Shown here piece by piece: positions 41,969 through 50,447 of a stretch of DNA of 64,000 nucleotides. The DNA is from Stackebrandtia endophytica. Its GTDB lineage: Bacteria; Actinomycetota; Actinomycetes; Mycobacteriales; Micromonosporaceae. The translations under genes and the position numbers were made by a program. The notes beneath the pieces are model-generated. The model made no database searches. It was not told the origin of the DNA and was given only the letters and a program-made list of their open reading frames with translations. Numbering within the stretch: the stretch's first letter is position 1; every line of letters starts with the position of its first letter. The stretch covers positions 186,001-250,000 of the forward strand of contig NZ_VFOW01000001.1 in NCBI RefSeq assembly GCF_006716355.1, given 5' to 3'.

Positions 41969-42838
41969 TTACGGCTCCGGTCGGAAGTCCGGATAGGTAC
42001 CCGACTGCTGATCGGCCAGAACCGGCCGTGGCGAGACGAGCTGCGAGGACCCTTTGTCATACGCGGCGGCCACCTGAGCCGATACCATCTCGACGTCCTC
42101 TTCGAGCTCGGTGGCGACATCCTCCTCGACCGCCGCCATCGCCTCCTGAACGTTCTGGATCGCGCCGTGCATCGAACCGAGGATCTCGGCGACACTCGAG
42201 CCGGCGACCTGAGCCTCCTCCGGAACGGACTGGGACGCCACACCGGCGACACCCCCGGCAAACGCCAGAGCCAACGAGGTTCCCCCGCTGAACGGCGCGG
42301 CGGCCACGGACAACAGCGCGCCCACCACCGTCAATGTCATCGACCAGTTGACCCCGTTGCCGGCGTCGGGATCGTATTCCTCCAATTTGGCGATCGTCCC
42401 ATCGGCGACGCCGAGGATGTTCTCATGGCTCCGCTCCACCATGTCACGCAAGATGCTCGCGGCGGCGATCAACTCCTCCACCACCCCAACTTGGTTGGCC
42501 AAGCGAGGCTGAAAGCCGTTGAGGTAGTTCTCCTCGAAGTTGTCCGCCGCGGTCCCGTACCAGCTCGACACCTGGGTGTTGACGGCGTCCATTCCGCCGG
42601 GGACCTCGGAGGTCAGCAGGTCCCGCGCGCCGACCAGTTCATCCAGAACGGAGTCGAAGTCCGCCGGATCCCGCTCCGCGAACCACATGAAACGCCCGGT
42701 GATGTAGCTGAGCGCGCCCTCCTTCTCCGACACCCACTCGGGCACCGTCGCGTTGGTCTCGTTCTCCTCGATGAGTTTCTCGAGTGCGAGCTCCTCGATT
42801 CGTTCGGCCTTCGTGCGCAGATCGTCCGCGAATGCCAT
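41969..42838 (-). CDS. ESX/WXG-like secreted-type protein with membrane-active hairpin
   Basis: 289 residues, mainly helical. The first half has ESX-like features: long amphipathic helices, VNTQVSSWYGTAADNFEENYLNGFQPRLANQVGVVEELI with a W-Y-G turn, and RDMVERSHENILGV. A hydrophobic pair (WSMTLTVVGALLSVAAAPFSGG and LALAFAGGVAGVASQ) follows, then an acidic C-terminal helix. It is likely exported or surface-associated through a type VII-like route, although no EccC ATPase is in the window. It is the last gene of a three-gene unit, two bases after the preceding stop. Confidence 0.7.
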   Translation of the reverse strand: MAFADDLRTKAERIEELALEKLIEENETNATVPEWVSEKEGALSYITGRFMWFAERDPADFDSVLDELVGARDLLTSEVPGGMDAVNTQVSSWYGTAADNFEENYLNGFQPRLANQVGVVEELIAAASILRDMVERSHENILGVADGTIAKLEEYDPDAGNGVNWSMTLTVVGALLSVAAAPFSGGTSLALAFAGGVAGVASQSVPEEAQVAGSSVAEILGSMHGAIQNVQEAMAAVEEDVATELEEDVEMVSAQVAAAYDKGSSQLVSPRPVLADQQSGTYPDFRPEP

Positions 42839-42840
42839 CG

Positions 42841-43380
42841 TCAGTACCCTTCGAGGTTGGTGCCGTGAGTTTCATCGGGTTTGCTGCCGTAATAGTCGGG
42901 ATCGTTGGGAAGCTCGGGGATGTCGATGTTCCCGGGCGGCAGAGTGACACTCCCGTCGGAGGCGTCGAGTCGTTCCTCTTGGAGGGCCTCCAGGATGTCT
43001 CCGACCTCGGTGTCCTTGCCGGCGTAATGGGCGACCGCAGTACAGACGGCGGCGCCGGTCTCGACGAGGTTGGTCGCGCTCTGGGTCAGCATGGCCTGCA
43101 TCTCGTATCGAAGCCGATTGAAGCTCTCGTAAGCAGGGCCGAAGCTCTCGCGGTTGACCCCGACGTATTCGTGGTTTCCCGAGTACTGGGTCATGTAGGG
43201 CGGCACCCCGGTACCGTCGTCGAATCCGAGGACCGGACGAACGAACTCGTCCATGGTCAGGTATTTGACCTGCCGTCCGAACGCGTCGGATTGGTGGCTA
43301 CCGGCGTCCTGGGTGTTGGTGGCGGCCTTGGCATAGACCTCGGCGACCAGCGGGATGGTGATCTGCCCCGCCACCCACAT
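42841..43380 (-). CDS. ESX-associated hypothetical protein; 5' end disrupted by a G8 tract
   Basis: Continuous coding runs from ATG 43380 for 179 residues (MWVAGQITIPLVAEVYAKAA, a helical middle MQAMLTQSATNLVETGAAV, a Pro/Asp-rich tail). The well-placed start, however, is ATG 43421, which overlaps the upstream stop (ATGA) behind AGGAGG and encodes MSDKEAM then Gly codons. That start is out of frame because of eight G's at 43401-43394; nine G's would give MSDKEAMGGGKLYDMWVAGQ. So the gene is either phase-variable, mis-sequenced, or starts at the poorer internal ATG. It resembles WXG-type ESX partner proteins. Confidence 0.65.
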   Translation of the reverse strand: MWVAGQITIPLVAEVYAKAATNTQDAGSHQSDAFGRQVKYLTMDEFVRPVLGFDDGTGVPPYMTQYSGNHEYVGVNRESFGPAYESFNRLRYEMQAMLTQSATNLVETGAAVCTAVAHYAGKDTEVGDILEALQEERLDASDGSVTLPPGNIDIPELPNDPDYYGSKPDETHGTNLEGY

Positions 43381-43393
43381 GTCGTAGAGCTTT

Positions 43394-43401
43394 CCCCCCC
43401 C
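43394..43401 (-). repeat. G8 homopolymer at the frame junction of the ESX-associated gene
   Basis: Eight consecutive C's on the plus strand (G's in the sense strand) lie between the coupled ATG at 43421 and the long reading frame. One extra base joins the two frames. Confidence 0.9.
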
Positions 43402-43417
43402 ATGGCTTCCTTGTCGC

Positions 43418-43978
43418 TCATGGCGTGCCTTCCTCCTCTTTGGTGGTCGAGAAATAGAAGGATTTCTCGACCTGCATGTATCGACGCGCGTGTGCCTGCT
43501 TGACCGCGACCAGGCCCGAGGTCAGTTCATCGGCCCACTGGCGGTCGGTGAGCCCAGCGGTTTGCAGCGCGTTTTGCCGTATCACCACTCGAATCCGGGT
43601 CATTCCACTCCACTGGAAGGACACCTGGCCACGTTCCGATTCGGCGGCGACCTCCATACCGTCGTAGGCTTCGTCCTGTCGTTGCCGCCGCTGCCGGGTC
43701 GCCGGGCTGACGCGCGCCGGGTCACGAGGCCCGCCACGCACCTTGTCGAGCAGCATCCCGACCGCCTTTCGACGCCCGGTCAACGCGCGGGTGACGGCTT
43801 CCTGAACCGACCTCGCCAGGCTGAGCTCGGTGTGTCGACTCAGGCCGGTTCTGGCGAACTCGACGGTCGCCTCGCCGCTGCCGGCCAATTGGACGACCAC
43901 GGTTTCGTCGGCCGACACCGCGCGGACCCTCACGGCACGCAATCGATCGGACAATTTCACTTTTTCGAACAAATCCAT
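43418..43978 (-). CDS. YbaB/EbfC-like hypothetical protein, first gene of ESX-like unit
   Basis: 186 residues from ATG 43978. The beta segment LRAVRVRAVSADETVVVQLAGSGEATVEFARTGLSRHTELSLARSVQEAVTRAL resembles the YbaB/EbfC nucleoid-associated fold, often found beside actinobacterial WXG genes. A basic middle and a C-terminal helix-rich half (ESERGQVSFQWSGMTRIRVVIRQNALQTAGLTDRQWADELTSGLVAVKQAHARRYMQ) follow. The stop overlaps the coupled start of the next gene. No HTH or membrane helix. Confidence 0.66.
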   Translation of the reverse strand: MDLFEKVKLSDRLRAVRVRAVSADETVVVQLAGSGEATVEFARTGLSRHTELSLARSVQEAVTRALTGRRKAVGMLLDKVRGGPRDPARVSPATRQRRQRQDEAYDGMEVAAESERGQVSFQWSGMTRIRVVIRQNALQTAGLTDRQWADELTSGLVAVKQAHARRYMQVEKSFYFSTTKEEEGTP

Positions 43979-44299
43979 CCCCCTGGGGACCAGCCATCCA
44001 CATGGGATCAACTGTGGGCATCACGATTCGGTGTGATGCTACCCACGGGAGGCAATATGGCCGTGACCTGGCGTTTTATCGCTAGATCACACTGGACAAA
44101 TGCCTCGAATATCGCCAAGACTTTGGGCCCCAGGGAAAGTCTCGCCGCCGACACGTTGATGTGAGCCACGTGCGACCACAATGGCGTCCATGGGGTTAGA
44201 CCACCGGGAGGAGTATCTGCACGAGAACCTGGACACGGCGCCGTCGCCGAAACCATTGACCTGTCGAGAGCCCACCCATCACAACGCCGGATCCCGGCT
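43979..44299. other. Upstream region of ESX-like unit
   Basis: A 321-bp gap between two minus-strand transcription units. It holds moderately AT-rich patches (for example GCGTTTTATCGCTAGATCACACTGG near 44070-44095) that may be the promoter of the three-gene unit. I see no gene, repeat or strong hairpin that can be supported. Confidence 0.35.
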
Positions 44300-45247
44300 T
44301 TATAGACGGGTGAAGGTGACGGCCCCTGAAGCGTCGCGTCCGATCGTCCCGGTGTACGAGACGGTCATGACGGGCGCGGTGTCGTTCGAGAATCTGACCT
44401 GGTAATTCGCCGTCGCCTGATAGCCGCCGTCAACCAGACGGATCTCCGGTCCGGGCCCACGGAACCATTCTGCTGTGACGGAACCGTCGAACGGCTCATC
44501 CCATGTGAACTCCGCGGGACACGACGGACCGATGAAGCCTTCTTCGGCACATGCCGCCTGCAGCTGTCCGACCGCCTCATACAAACCGGGTTCGACATCG
44601 GGCATAAAGGTCGGAACGACCTGGAACCCGGCGGCAAGAACTTCACCATTCGCCGTCACGATCTCGGGAACGTATGCCGTGAATGCGGCGTCTCGACCAC
44701 TCAGCTGCAGCAGACCGGTCGGGTCGTCGTACTCGACGGAGTAGGCGCCCGGGAGCAGAGTCAGGCGGTTGTCCTCGGCGGCTAGGACGTATTCCAGCCG
44801 GTCGTTGACCGTTACGGTGCCGGCGGCGGGAAACGGACCGATGGCGATGGCGGAGTCACCGCGCCAGCCGGAGATCTTCAGCTCGTCACCCTCGCGGGTC
44901 GTGCGGACCTCCAGGGTCGCGGGCACGTCGGCCCCTTCCAGAGTGAACTCGACGATCGCGGAGAAGGCCGCCGCATCGTACCCGGAGGTCTCGACGATGC
45001 GGGCGTCCGTGGGAAACGCTGCGGAAGCGCGATAGAAGTCGTCGTCAACGAACTCTTCACCGAAGTCCATGCTGGTCAGTGCCGCGGCCTCACTCGCCTT
45101 CCCGGCTTCGAGGTCGGCGAAGAACTCCTCAACCAGGGCGATACTGCCCGAGTCATCCGTGTCGATCGGCGCCGCAGCACATCCGACAAGCCCCACCAGC
45201 CCGACACCGGTCGCGACCGCTGCAGCAACCCGGCTTCTGATCTTCAT
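44300..45247 (-). CDS. Lipoprotein of unknown function
   Basis: 315 residues. Signal peptide and lipobox (VAAAVATGVGLVGLVG then Cys23). A DUF4878-like N-terminal region (IALVEEFFADLEAGKASEAAALTSMDFG) resembles the NTF2-like domains of secreted actinobacterial proteins and is followed by a beta-rich region and two conserved-looking Cys (QLQAACAEEGFIGPSCPAEFTW). Membrane-anchored, extracytoplasmic. No operon partner; the next gene is divergent after 387 bp. Confidence 0.77.
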   Translation of the reverse strand: MKIRSRVAAAVATGVGLVGLVGCAAAPIDTDDSGSIALVEEFFADLEAGKASEAAALTSMDFGEEFVDDDFYRASAAFPTDARIVETSGYDAAAFSAIVEFTLEGADVPATLEVRTTREGDELKISGWRGDSAIAIGPFPAAGTVTVNDRLEYVLAAEDNRLTLLPGAYSVEYDDPTGLLQLSGRDAAFTAYVPEIVTANGEVLAAGFQVVPTFMPDVEPGLYEAVGQLQAACAEEGFIGPSCPAEFTWDEPFDGSVTAEWFRGPGPEIRLVDGGYQATANYQVRFSNDTAPVMTVSYTGTIGRDASGAVTFTRL

Positions 45248-45634
45248 GTAAATGGAGCCCTTGTTAGAGGTCGAATCGATCTCAGCCTAACTTCAGGGCC
45301 CTCTCAACTCTCAAGGCATCCGCAGGTTCGGCGATATGGGCTTTAAGCTCGATCGCCATACCTCGATCCGGCGCCCGATCAACCCGCATCGAACCGGTGA
45401 CGCCGATATTGCGTCGGGGGTGCATACTCACCGTATTGGTGGTCCTCCACGCAAGCATCCACTCCGGTGAGATGGGGGTGCGCCATGGTGACCGTTCCCA
45501 TATGCCTGACCGCGCATCGGACCGGACACCGGGTGTCGGCTGGACCCCGCGGCTCGCAACGGTTCACGTGACGAGCGTTCCAAATGACATTTGTCCTGCC
45601 GAAGACAGGTACGGTTCGCGATGATGGGAGCGCC
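45248..45634. other. Divergent intergenic region
   Basis: 387 bp between divergent lipoprotein and hypothetical genes. Reading leftward, TTGAGA and GTTAGGCT about 17 bp apart (near 45340-45285) are a possible promoter for the lipoprotein. No gene is supported; frames across it are Arg/Pro-rich shadows. Confidence 0.35.
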
Positions 45635-46150
45635 ATGAGGAAGTGGTTGGATCGAAAGATCGAGGCCTACCAGGAGAAGGCCTTCAAAAAGTACGAGGAG
45701 ATGCACCAGACGCACACCGAACGGCCGGAGACCTTCCAACCTGCGATGCTGAACGCGATGCAGGGTGCTCAGGGCCACTACAATCCCGCGGACGCCGCCG
45801 CACTCTCGTCACCCGAAACCGCTCAGTTCCTGGGAGAACCGCAAGCTGAGCAATTGCGCCAGATGCAGGAACTGCAGGCCCACGGCCAACGCATGAAACA
45901 GCTGTGGGACAACGGAACCGACGTGGAACTGACCGTTACCGCCGTTGAACCGACCGGGATCACCCTCGGCGGGCAACGACAGTTCGCGATACAGGTTCAG
46001 GTCAATGGTCTCGGCGACACCTACGCCGCACGGTGCGTTCAGGTGATTCCAGATCCGATGATGCACACCTACGGCGTGGGCGCGCGGTTCCAAGGCAAAG
46101 TGGACCCCACGAACCGGGCAGACGTCGGCATATTCCAGAAGCTCGGTTGA
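45635..46150 (+). CDS. Hypothetical protein with N-terminal helix and beta domain
   Basis: 171 residues from ATG 45635 (GGGAG upstream). The N-terminus is a charged helix (MRKWLDRKIEAYQEKAFKKY), a Gln-rich segment follows (LGEPQAEQLRQMQELQAHGQRM), and a C-terminal beta domain (VELTVTAVEPTGITLGGQRQFAIQVQVNG...VGARFQGKVDPTN) resembles domains found in DUF3592/SHOCT-type proteins. Cytoplasmic. It precedes the membrane protein gene by 19 bp, so the two are probably co-expressed; both C-termini look like the same beta-type domain. Confidence 0.65.
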   Translation: MRKWLDRKIEAYQEKAFKKYEEMHQTHTERPETFQPAMLNAMQGAQGHYNPADAAALSSPETAQFLGEPQAEQLRQMQELQAHGQRMKQLWDNGTDVELTVTAVEPTGITLGGQRQFAIQVQVNGLGDTYAARCVQVIPDPMMHTYGVGARFQGKVDPTNRADVGIFQKLG

Positions 46151-46169
46151 GACCCCCTCTCGGGTAGCC

Positions 46170-47018
46170 ATGCACCAGTTGCCAACCGAGGCCTCGCCGG
46201 AAACCATCGCCCGACGCAGGCGCGCGCACCGGATTTTGACCGTGCTCGTCCCGACGTCCGTCGCGGTGTGGACCCTCGTGGGTTTCATCGCGGCCATGGT
46301 GCTTGATCCCGTAAGGCTCCTACTCCTCGACGGCCTCGGCGATTGGGCCGACACGATGTCGGCTCAATCGAGCATGTTCTACACCGGCATCACCGCGCTG
46401 TGCGCAGGTAGCTTTCTGAATTTCGCGATCGGCTGGCACACGACGAGGGCCCTCTCCACGTTGGGGTCTCACGGATTGGCGACGACCGCGATATGGACGG
46501 GTGGATTGGCGCTGGGTTTTGCCGGGGCTTGGCCGTTCATGATCTGGACTCCGCCGCGATCGGTCGACGCGACGGGAGATGCGTTCTCCTGGTTCGCATA
46601 TCATGCGCCGTGGCTGCTTCCCGCCGTTCTCAGCATGGTCATGCTGGTCAGCGCGTTCCTGATGGTCCGCGATCACTACGGAGTCCACAGTGCCGTGACG
46701 AAGCTTCGAGAAGCCAAAGAACACGGCATCGTCCAACCGGGAACGATCACCCGAGTGGAGTTCACCAATATCTGGATTGACGGTGACCCCCAGTTCGACG
46801 TCACCGTGAGCTATCTCGGCATCGACGGGCCCCGTGAAACCACCCGGCCGTTCGCAACTCCGCTGGCGAAAGCTCCCGTCCCCGGGGGACAGGTCGACGT
46901 CTGGTACGGACCGTCAGCCGTAGACGGCGACGTATTTATCGAACTAACCGAACGCAGCAGCATCCACCTGGTCAACCCCGGTTACCGCCCCGGCTCTGCT
47001 ACACCCCCGAGGGCATAG
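46170..47018 (+). CDS. Four-helix membrane protein with C-terminal DUF3592-like domain
   Basis: 282 residues. Four hydrophobic helices (LVPTSVAVWTLVGFIAAMVL, YTGITALCAGSFLNFAIGW, AIWTGGLALGFAGAWPFMIW, WLLPAVLSMVMLVSAFLMV) followed by a soluble beta domain (IVQPGTITRVEFTNIWIDGDPQFDVTVSYLGIDG...GGQVDVWYGPS) like DUF3592. Location: membrane with a cytoplasmic or external beta domain. Function unknown; likely works with the preceding gene. Confidence 0.7.
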   Translation: MHQLPTEASPETIARRRRAHRILTVLVPTSVAVWTLVGFIAAMVLDPVRLLLLDGLGDWADTMSAQSSMFYTGITALCAGSFLNFAIGWHTTRALSTLGSHGLATTAIWTGGLALGFAGAWPFMIWTPPRSVDATGDAFSWFAYHAPWLLPAVLSMVMLVSAFLMVRDHYGVHSAVTKLREAKEHGIVQPGTITRVEFTNIWIDGDPQFDVTVSYLGIDGPRETTRPFATPLAKAPVPGGQVDVWYGPSAVDGDVFIELTERSSIHLVNPGYRPGSATPPRA

Positions 47019-47111
47019 GGTCCTTGTACCTAACGCCCGCCGATCGACCAACATGGACATAAGCGCGACGCCTTCTGTGGTGGCGGCTATCGAGGCGCCT
47101 ATAGTACGTTC

Positions 47112-47510
47112 ATGTCGAGCGACCACACCGAAAGCCTGCGCAGCGCGGAACGGCGGCTTCAGGCCGCACAATTGACCTCCGACGTTGATGCACTGAGCGA
47201 GCTGATCGACGACGCGGCATGGTTCACGGGCCCCGACGGGAATCTCTACTCCAAACAGGATGACCTGGGCGCGCACGCAGCCGGCCATCAGGTGCTGGAT
47301 CGCGTTGATGAAGAGGACCTACGGGTGCTGGCCACCGCCCACACCGGCGTCACCTGGTTCCTCGGCACCCTGTCCGGCACCGTCGGCGGACAGCCGATGA
47401 CCGCCCGCATGCGTTACACCCGAACGTGGGTGCGTGACGACCGGACCGATTGGAAGATCGTCGCAGCCCACGCCATGTTCGTTACCGATGACACCACCGG
47501 TGCAGGCTGA
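47112..47510 (+). CDS. DUF4440/NTF2-like protein
   Basis: 132 residues. RSAERRLQAAQLTSDVDALSELIDDAAWFTGPDGNLYSKQDDLGAH and MRYTRTWVRDDRTDWKIVAAHAMFV are the usual DUF4440 entry helix and closing strand. Same family as the gene at 3409 but not a close copy. A strong hairpin terminator follows by 26 bp, so it is probably monocistronic. Function unknown. Confidence 0.78.
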   Translation: MSSDHTESLRSAERRLQAAQLTSDVDALSELIDDAAWFTGPDGNLYSKQDDLGAHAAGHQVLDRVDEEDLRVLATAHTGVTWFLGTLSGTVGGQPMTARMRYTRTWVRDDRTDWKIVAAHAMFVTDDTTGAG

Positions 47511-47535
47511 CGAGGTCGACGGGCGGCCGGTGAGG

Positions 47536-47569
47536 TGCGTCGCATCCATGAAGACATGGATGCGACGCA
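47536..47569 (+). terminator. Strong terminator after DUF4440 gene
   Basis: Perfect 14-bp stem, TGCGTCGCATCCAT (47536-47549) with ATGGATGCGACGCA (47556-47569), and a 6-base loop. The remaining 250 bp to the nucleoside hydrolase stop hold no supported gene. Confidence 0.75.
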
Positions 47570-47820
47570 GAAGATCAACGCCATGAAGCGCTGATCCGAC
47601 TCGACCCGGCACCGTCCTACAGAAATTCCCTTGAGGACGCATGTCGCTCTACGTTGCCTGGCCGTCCACAAGGAACAGGTAGCGGCCCGGTGGTACCGAC
47701 TGCAGCCGGACGAGTTCGGTACGAGTATCAAGAGACCGGTCGACGCCCCGCGGCGACGCAACACGAATGGTCCTGACGAGCAGTCGGGGTCGGGCTGAAC
47801 GCCCCAACCCCGACGCCTAC

Positions 47821-48753
47821 TCAGTCGAGCGCGGCGACGGCCTCCTCGATGAGGGCCCAGAATCGATCGACATCGAGGTCCATCGCGATGGTGGCGTTGT
47901 GTTCTTTGCCGAGGATGTCGATCAGGTCGACGCTCGTCGCTCCGCGGGTGACCGTGCCGTGGAGCTCGACCTCGAGGTGGGACCGTACGGTCGTCGCGAC
48001 GGAGGGATCGGCCAGGAGGGCGATGGTTATGGGGTCGTGCAGCGGGCCGTCGGGCATCTTCTCCGCCACCTCATAGGTGGAGCAGAAGAATTCGAGCAGC
48101 TCCTTACCGAACGCGGCGGTGCGGGTTCCGATGGCGCCGATGCGTTCGCGCACCTCGGGAGTGATCAGAGCCTGGTGTGAGATGTTGAGACCGACCATCG
48201 TGAAGTCGACGCCGCTGTCAAGAACCAGCGCGATCGACTCGGGGTCGGTCCAGGCGTTGAATTCGGCGTACGGTGTGACGTTGCCGCGTGTGGTCGAGCC
48301 GCCCATCCAGACGACTCGCTCGACGCGCGACAGCACCTCGGGGTGGTCGCGCGCCATGAGTCCGATGTTGGTCAGCGGTCCGGTGGCGACGATGGTGACG
48401 GGTTCGGCGGATGCCTCGACCACGTCGCGGATGAGGGTGAGAGCGGGCCGCTGGTCGACTCCGACGGTCGGCTCGGGGAGAACCGGACCACCGAGTGCGT
48501 TGGCGCCATGGATCCAGTCGGCGGGGCGCAGCACACCGGCGATCGGCTGCGCGGCGCCGGCGGCGATGGGCACACCGTCGATTCCGGCGACGGTGCAGGC
48601 TATCCGTGCGTTCGCGGTGGTGAACTCCAGCTGCCCGTTGCCACCCACGGTGGTGATCGCGCGGAGGTCGATCGCCGGGTGCGCGGCGGCGAGCCAGATC
48701 GCGAAGACGTCGTCGTGTCCGGGGTCGCAATCGAGGATGACGGGGATGGCCAT
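47821..48753 (-). CDS. Inosine-uridine preferring nucleoside hydrolase
   Basis: 310 residues from ATG 48753, preceded by GGAG. The N-terminal IPVILDCDPGHDDVFAIWLAA is the calcium/substrate Asp cluster of the IunH family, with TGPLTNIGLMARDHPEVL and later GPLHDPITIALL carrying the catalytic His-Asp region. It cleaves ribonucleosides to base and ribose. It is divergent from the LacI regulator and belongs to the nucleoside salvage module with ribokinase and the BmpA-type transporter. An upstream ATG at 48828 would run into the LacI operator and is rejected. Confidence 0.92.
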   Translation of the reverse strand: MAIPVILDCDPGHDDVFAIWLAAAHPAIDLRAITTVGGNGQLEFTTANARIACTVAGIDGVPIAAGAAQPIAGVLRPADWIHGANALGGPVLPEPTVGVDQRPALTLIRDVVEASAEPVTIVATGPLTNIGLMARDHPEVLSRVERVVWMGGSTTRGNVTPYAEFNAWTDPESIALVLDSGVDFTMVGLNISHQALITPEVRERIGAIGTRTAAFGKELLEFFCSTYEVAEKMPDGPLHDPITIALLADPSVATTVRSHLEVELHGTVTRGATSVDLIDILGKEHNATIAMDLDVDRFWALIEEAVAALD

Positions 48754-48788
48754 GGTTGCTCCAACGATGTTGAGTGAGTGCACAAAGC

Positions 48789-48805
48789 TTGCGTAAACGA
48801 TTGCA
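48789..48805. promoter_or_regulatory. LacI-type operator, nucleoside hydrolase/regulator promoter
   Basis: TTGCGTAAACGATTGCA lies between the divergent nucleoside hydrolase and lacI-like genes. Its TGCGTAAACG core is identical to the reverse strand of the operator at 56523-56541 upstream of the BmpA-type gene, which ties both outer ends of the module to one regulator. Confidence 0.75.
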
Positions 48806-48910
48806 TCATCCATGGCGTAACAAGTCAAGCCATTCGTAGGGCGAGGGTCGTCTCCCCCGCTACGATCGATAGAATTCAGGCTGCCGATGTGCGCAAAGAA
48901 GGAAGAATCG

Positions 48911-49912
48911 ATGTCTCAACCTGTGACGCTGCACGACGTCGCCGCCGCCGCCGAGGTGTCGGTGGCCACCGCGTCGCGCGCCCTGTCGGGCAAGAATCGG
49001 GTATCGCGCGAGACCGTGGCCAAGGTGCAGGCCGTCGCCGCGGAACTCGGCTACCGCGTCGACCCGATCGCACGGGCGCTTCGTGAGGGGTCCACTCGCA
49101 TCATCGGCATGATCGTGCCCGTGATCGGCAACCCTTACTTCGCACAGCTCGTCGACGTCGCCGAAGAACAACTCCAGAGGCGCGGTTTCGAACTCCTGCT
49201 CGCCGACTCCCACGGACGCATCGACGAGGAGCTCCGGCGTCTGACCGTTTTCGGCGAGCGGAAGGTCGACGGCATCATCATCGTGCCGTCCGACCGGTCG
49301 GCGTCAGCCGGTGCCCTGAGGTCGATCCGCTCGAACATCGCACTCGTCCAGATAGACCGGTCAGCCGGCGTATCCCTAGCCGACTTCGTAGGCGTGGACA
49401 ACGACGTGGCGATGTTGTTGCTACTCGAGCACCTGTGGGAGCGCGGCGCACGCTCGGTCGCGTTCGTCGGAGCCGACGACGTGACCTCCAGCGGCCTCGA
49501 ACGTGTCGACGCGTTCCATCGCGCTCTCGAACGCACCGGACTGACCCTCGTCGGTCAGATCCGCGGCCAGTTCGACACCAACACCGGAATCGCGGCGGCG
49601 GATGAGATCGCCGACGGTCAACTCCCCGATGCAATCGTCGCCGGATCTGACCTCATCGCCTTCGGACTGATCTCCCGGCTCCGTAAGCGCGGCATCCGCG
49701 TGCCCGACGACGTCCTGGTCACCGGCTTCGACGGAACCACCCTGTCGCAGATCTTCACGCCATCACTGACCACCGTGGTCCAGCCGATCGAGGGGATCGC
49801 CGCCGACGCGGTCTCCTTCCTGATCGGGCGGATCGAGGGCTCGGACGCACCGGTTCGCAACAGCCGGCTCACGCCGACGCTACGCGTCGGCGAATCGACG
49901 GAGGCACGCTAA
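48911..49912 (+). CDS. LacI family regulator of nucleoside salvage module
   Basis: 333 residues from ATG 48911 (AAGGAAG upstream). HTH VTLHDVAAAAEVSVATASRALSGKNRVSRETVAKVQ, hinge IARALREGSTRIIGMIVPVIGNPYF, and a sensor domain ending in DDVLVTGFDGTTLSQIFTPSLTTVVQPIEGIA. Divergent from the nucleoside hydrolase; two similar operators flank the module. Ribose or a nucleoside is the likely inducer. Confidence 0.9.
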   Translation: MSQPVTLHDVAAAAEVSVATASRALSGKNRVSRETVAKVQAVAAELGYRVDPIARALREGSTRIIGMIVPVIGNPYFAQLVDVAEEQLQRRGFELLLADSHGRIDEELRRLTVFGERKVDGIIIVPSDRSASAGALRSIRSNIALVQIDRSAGVSLADFVGVDNDVAMLLLLEHLWERGARSVAFVGADDVTSSGLERVDAFHRALERTGLTLVGQIRGQFDTNTGIAAADEIADGQLPDAIVAGSDLIAFGLISRLRKRGIRVPDDVLVTGFDGTTLSQIFTPSLTTVVQPIEGIAADAVSFLIGRIEGSDAPVRNSRLTPTLRVGESTEAR

Positions 49913-50447
49913 AGTCCCGCCCGGTTCAAGGTTTCGAGATAGCCGATCGGACCGGCGCCCACGCGAGGCATCCGGTCTTCCACGCCACTCAATCTCGATC
50001 CGGACTGGCGTTTCGGCACCCGGACCATCATCAGAGTGGACTGCGCATAGTGGACGACTCAATATGGACTCATTGCCACTAGACCGTCGATGACCGTCGT
50101 TCGATAACGTCCCGCGCGCGGTGGCGCACTCCGACTCGTGGACGCGGCGGCACCGATCACGGACTGACGAACTCGATCGACTCAACCGTCGTGACCAGGG
50201 CGTGCGTGGTGATCCCGCACAGGCTCTGTCAACGTGTCGGTGGTGTCGGATGCGGGCCGTTTTCTTGTGAAACCCGACCTTCGGCTGCCGGCGAGGGGCT
50301 GAGCGACATAGGGGTTGGCGTCGGCACGACAAGGCGGACGAGGAGTCAATACGGTTTGGCCATGTTCTTGGCCGCTTCGTGATGACGCGTAGCTCCGCCA
50401 GGCGTCAACCCGGGCAGCGGCGAGCGCCCCCACCCCAGACAGAACAC
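49913..50447. other. 535-bp region between convergent genes, no supported gene
   Basis: Both strands give only Arg/Ser/Pro-rich frames typical of GC-rich non-coding sequence. It separates convergent lacI-like and ribokinase genes, so no promoter is needed here. It may be a decayed gene; I see no terminal repeats or transposase motifs that identify one. Confidence 0.4.

Noticed and set aside
44181-44405. 74-codon plus-strand frame starting MGLDHREEYLHENLD
   Set aside because: Its second half is antisense to the confident lipoprotein gene and it has no convincing family signal.
50345-50400. Minus-strand ending RHHEAAKNMAKPY as a possible transposase tail
   Set aside because: Too short, with no upstream catalytic motif and no terminal repeats; chance is as likely.
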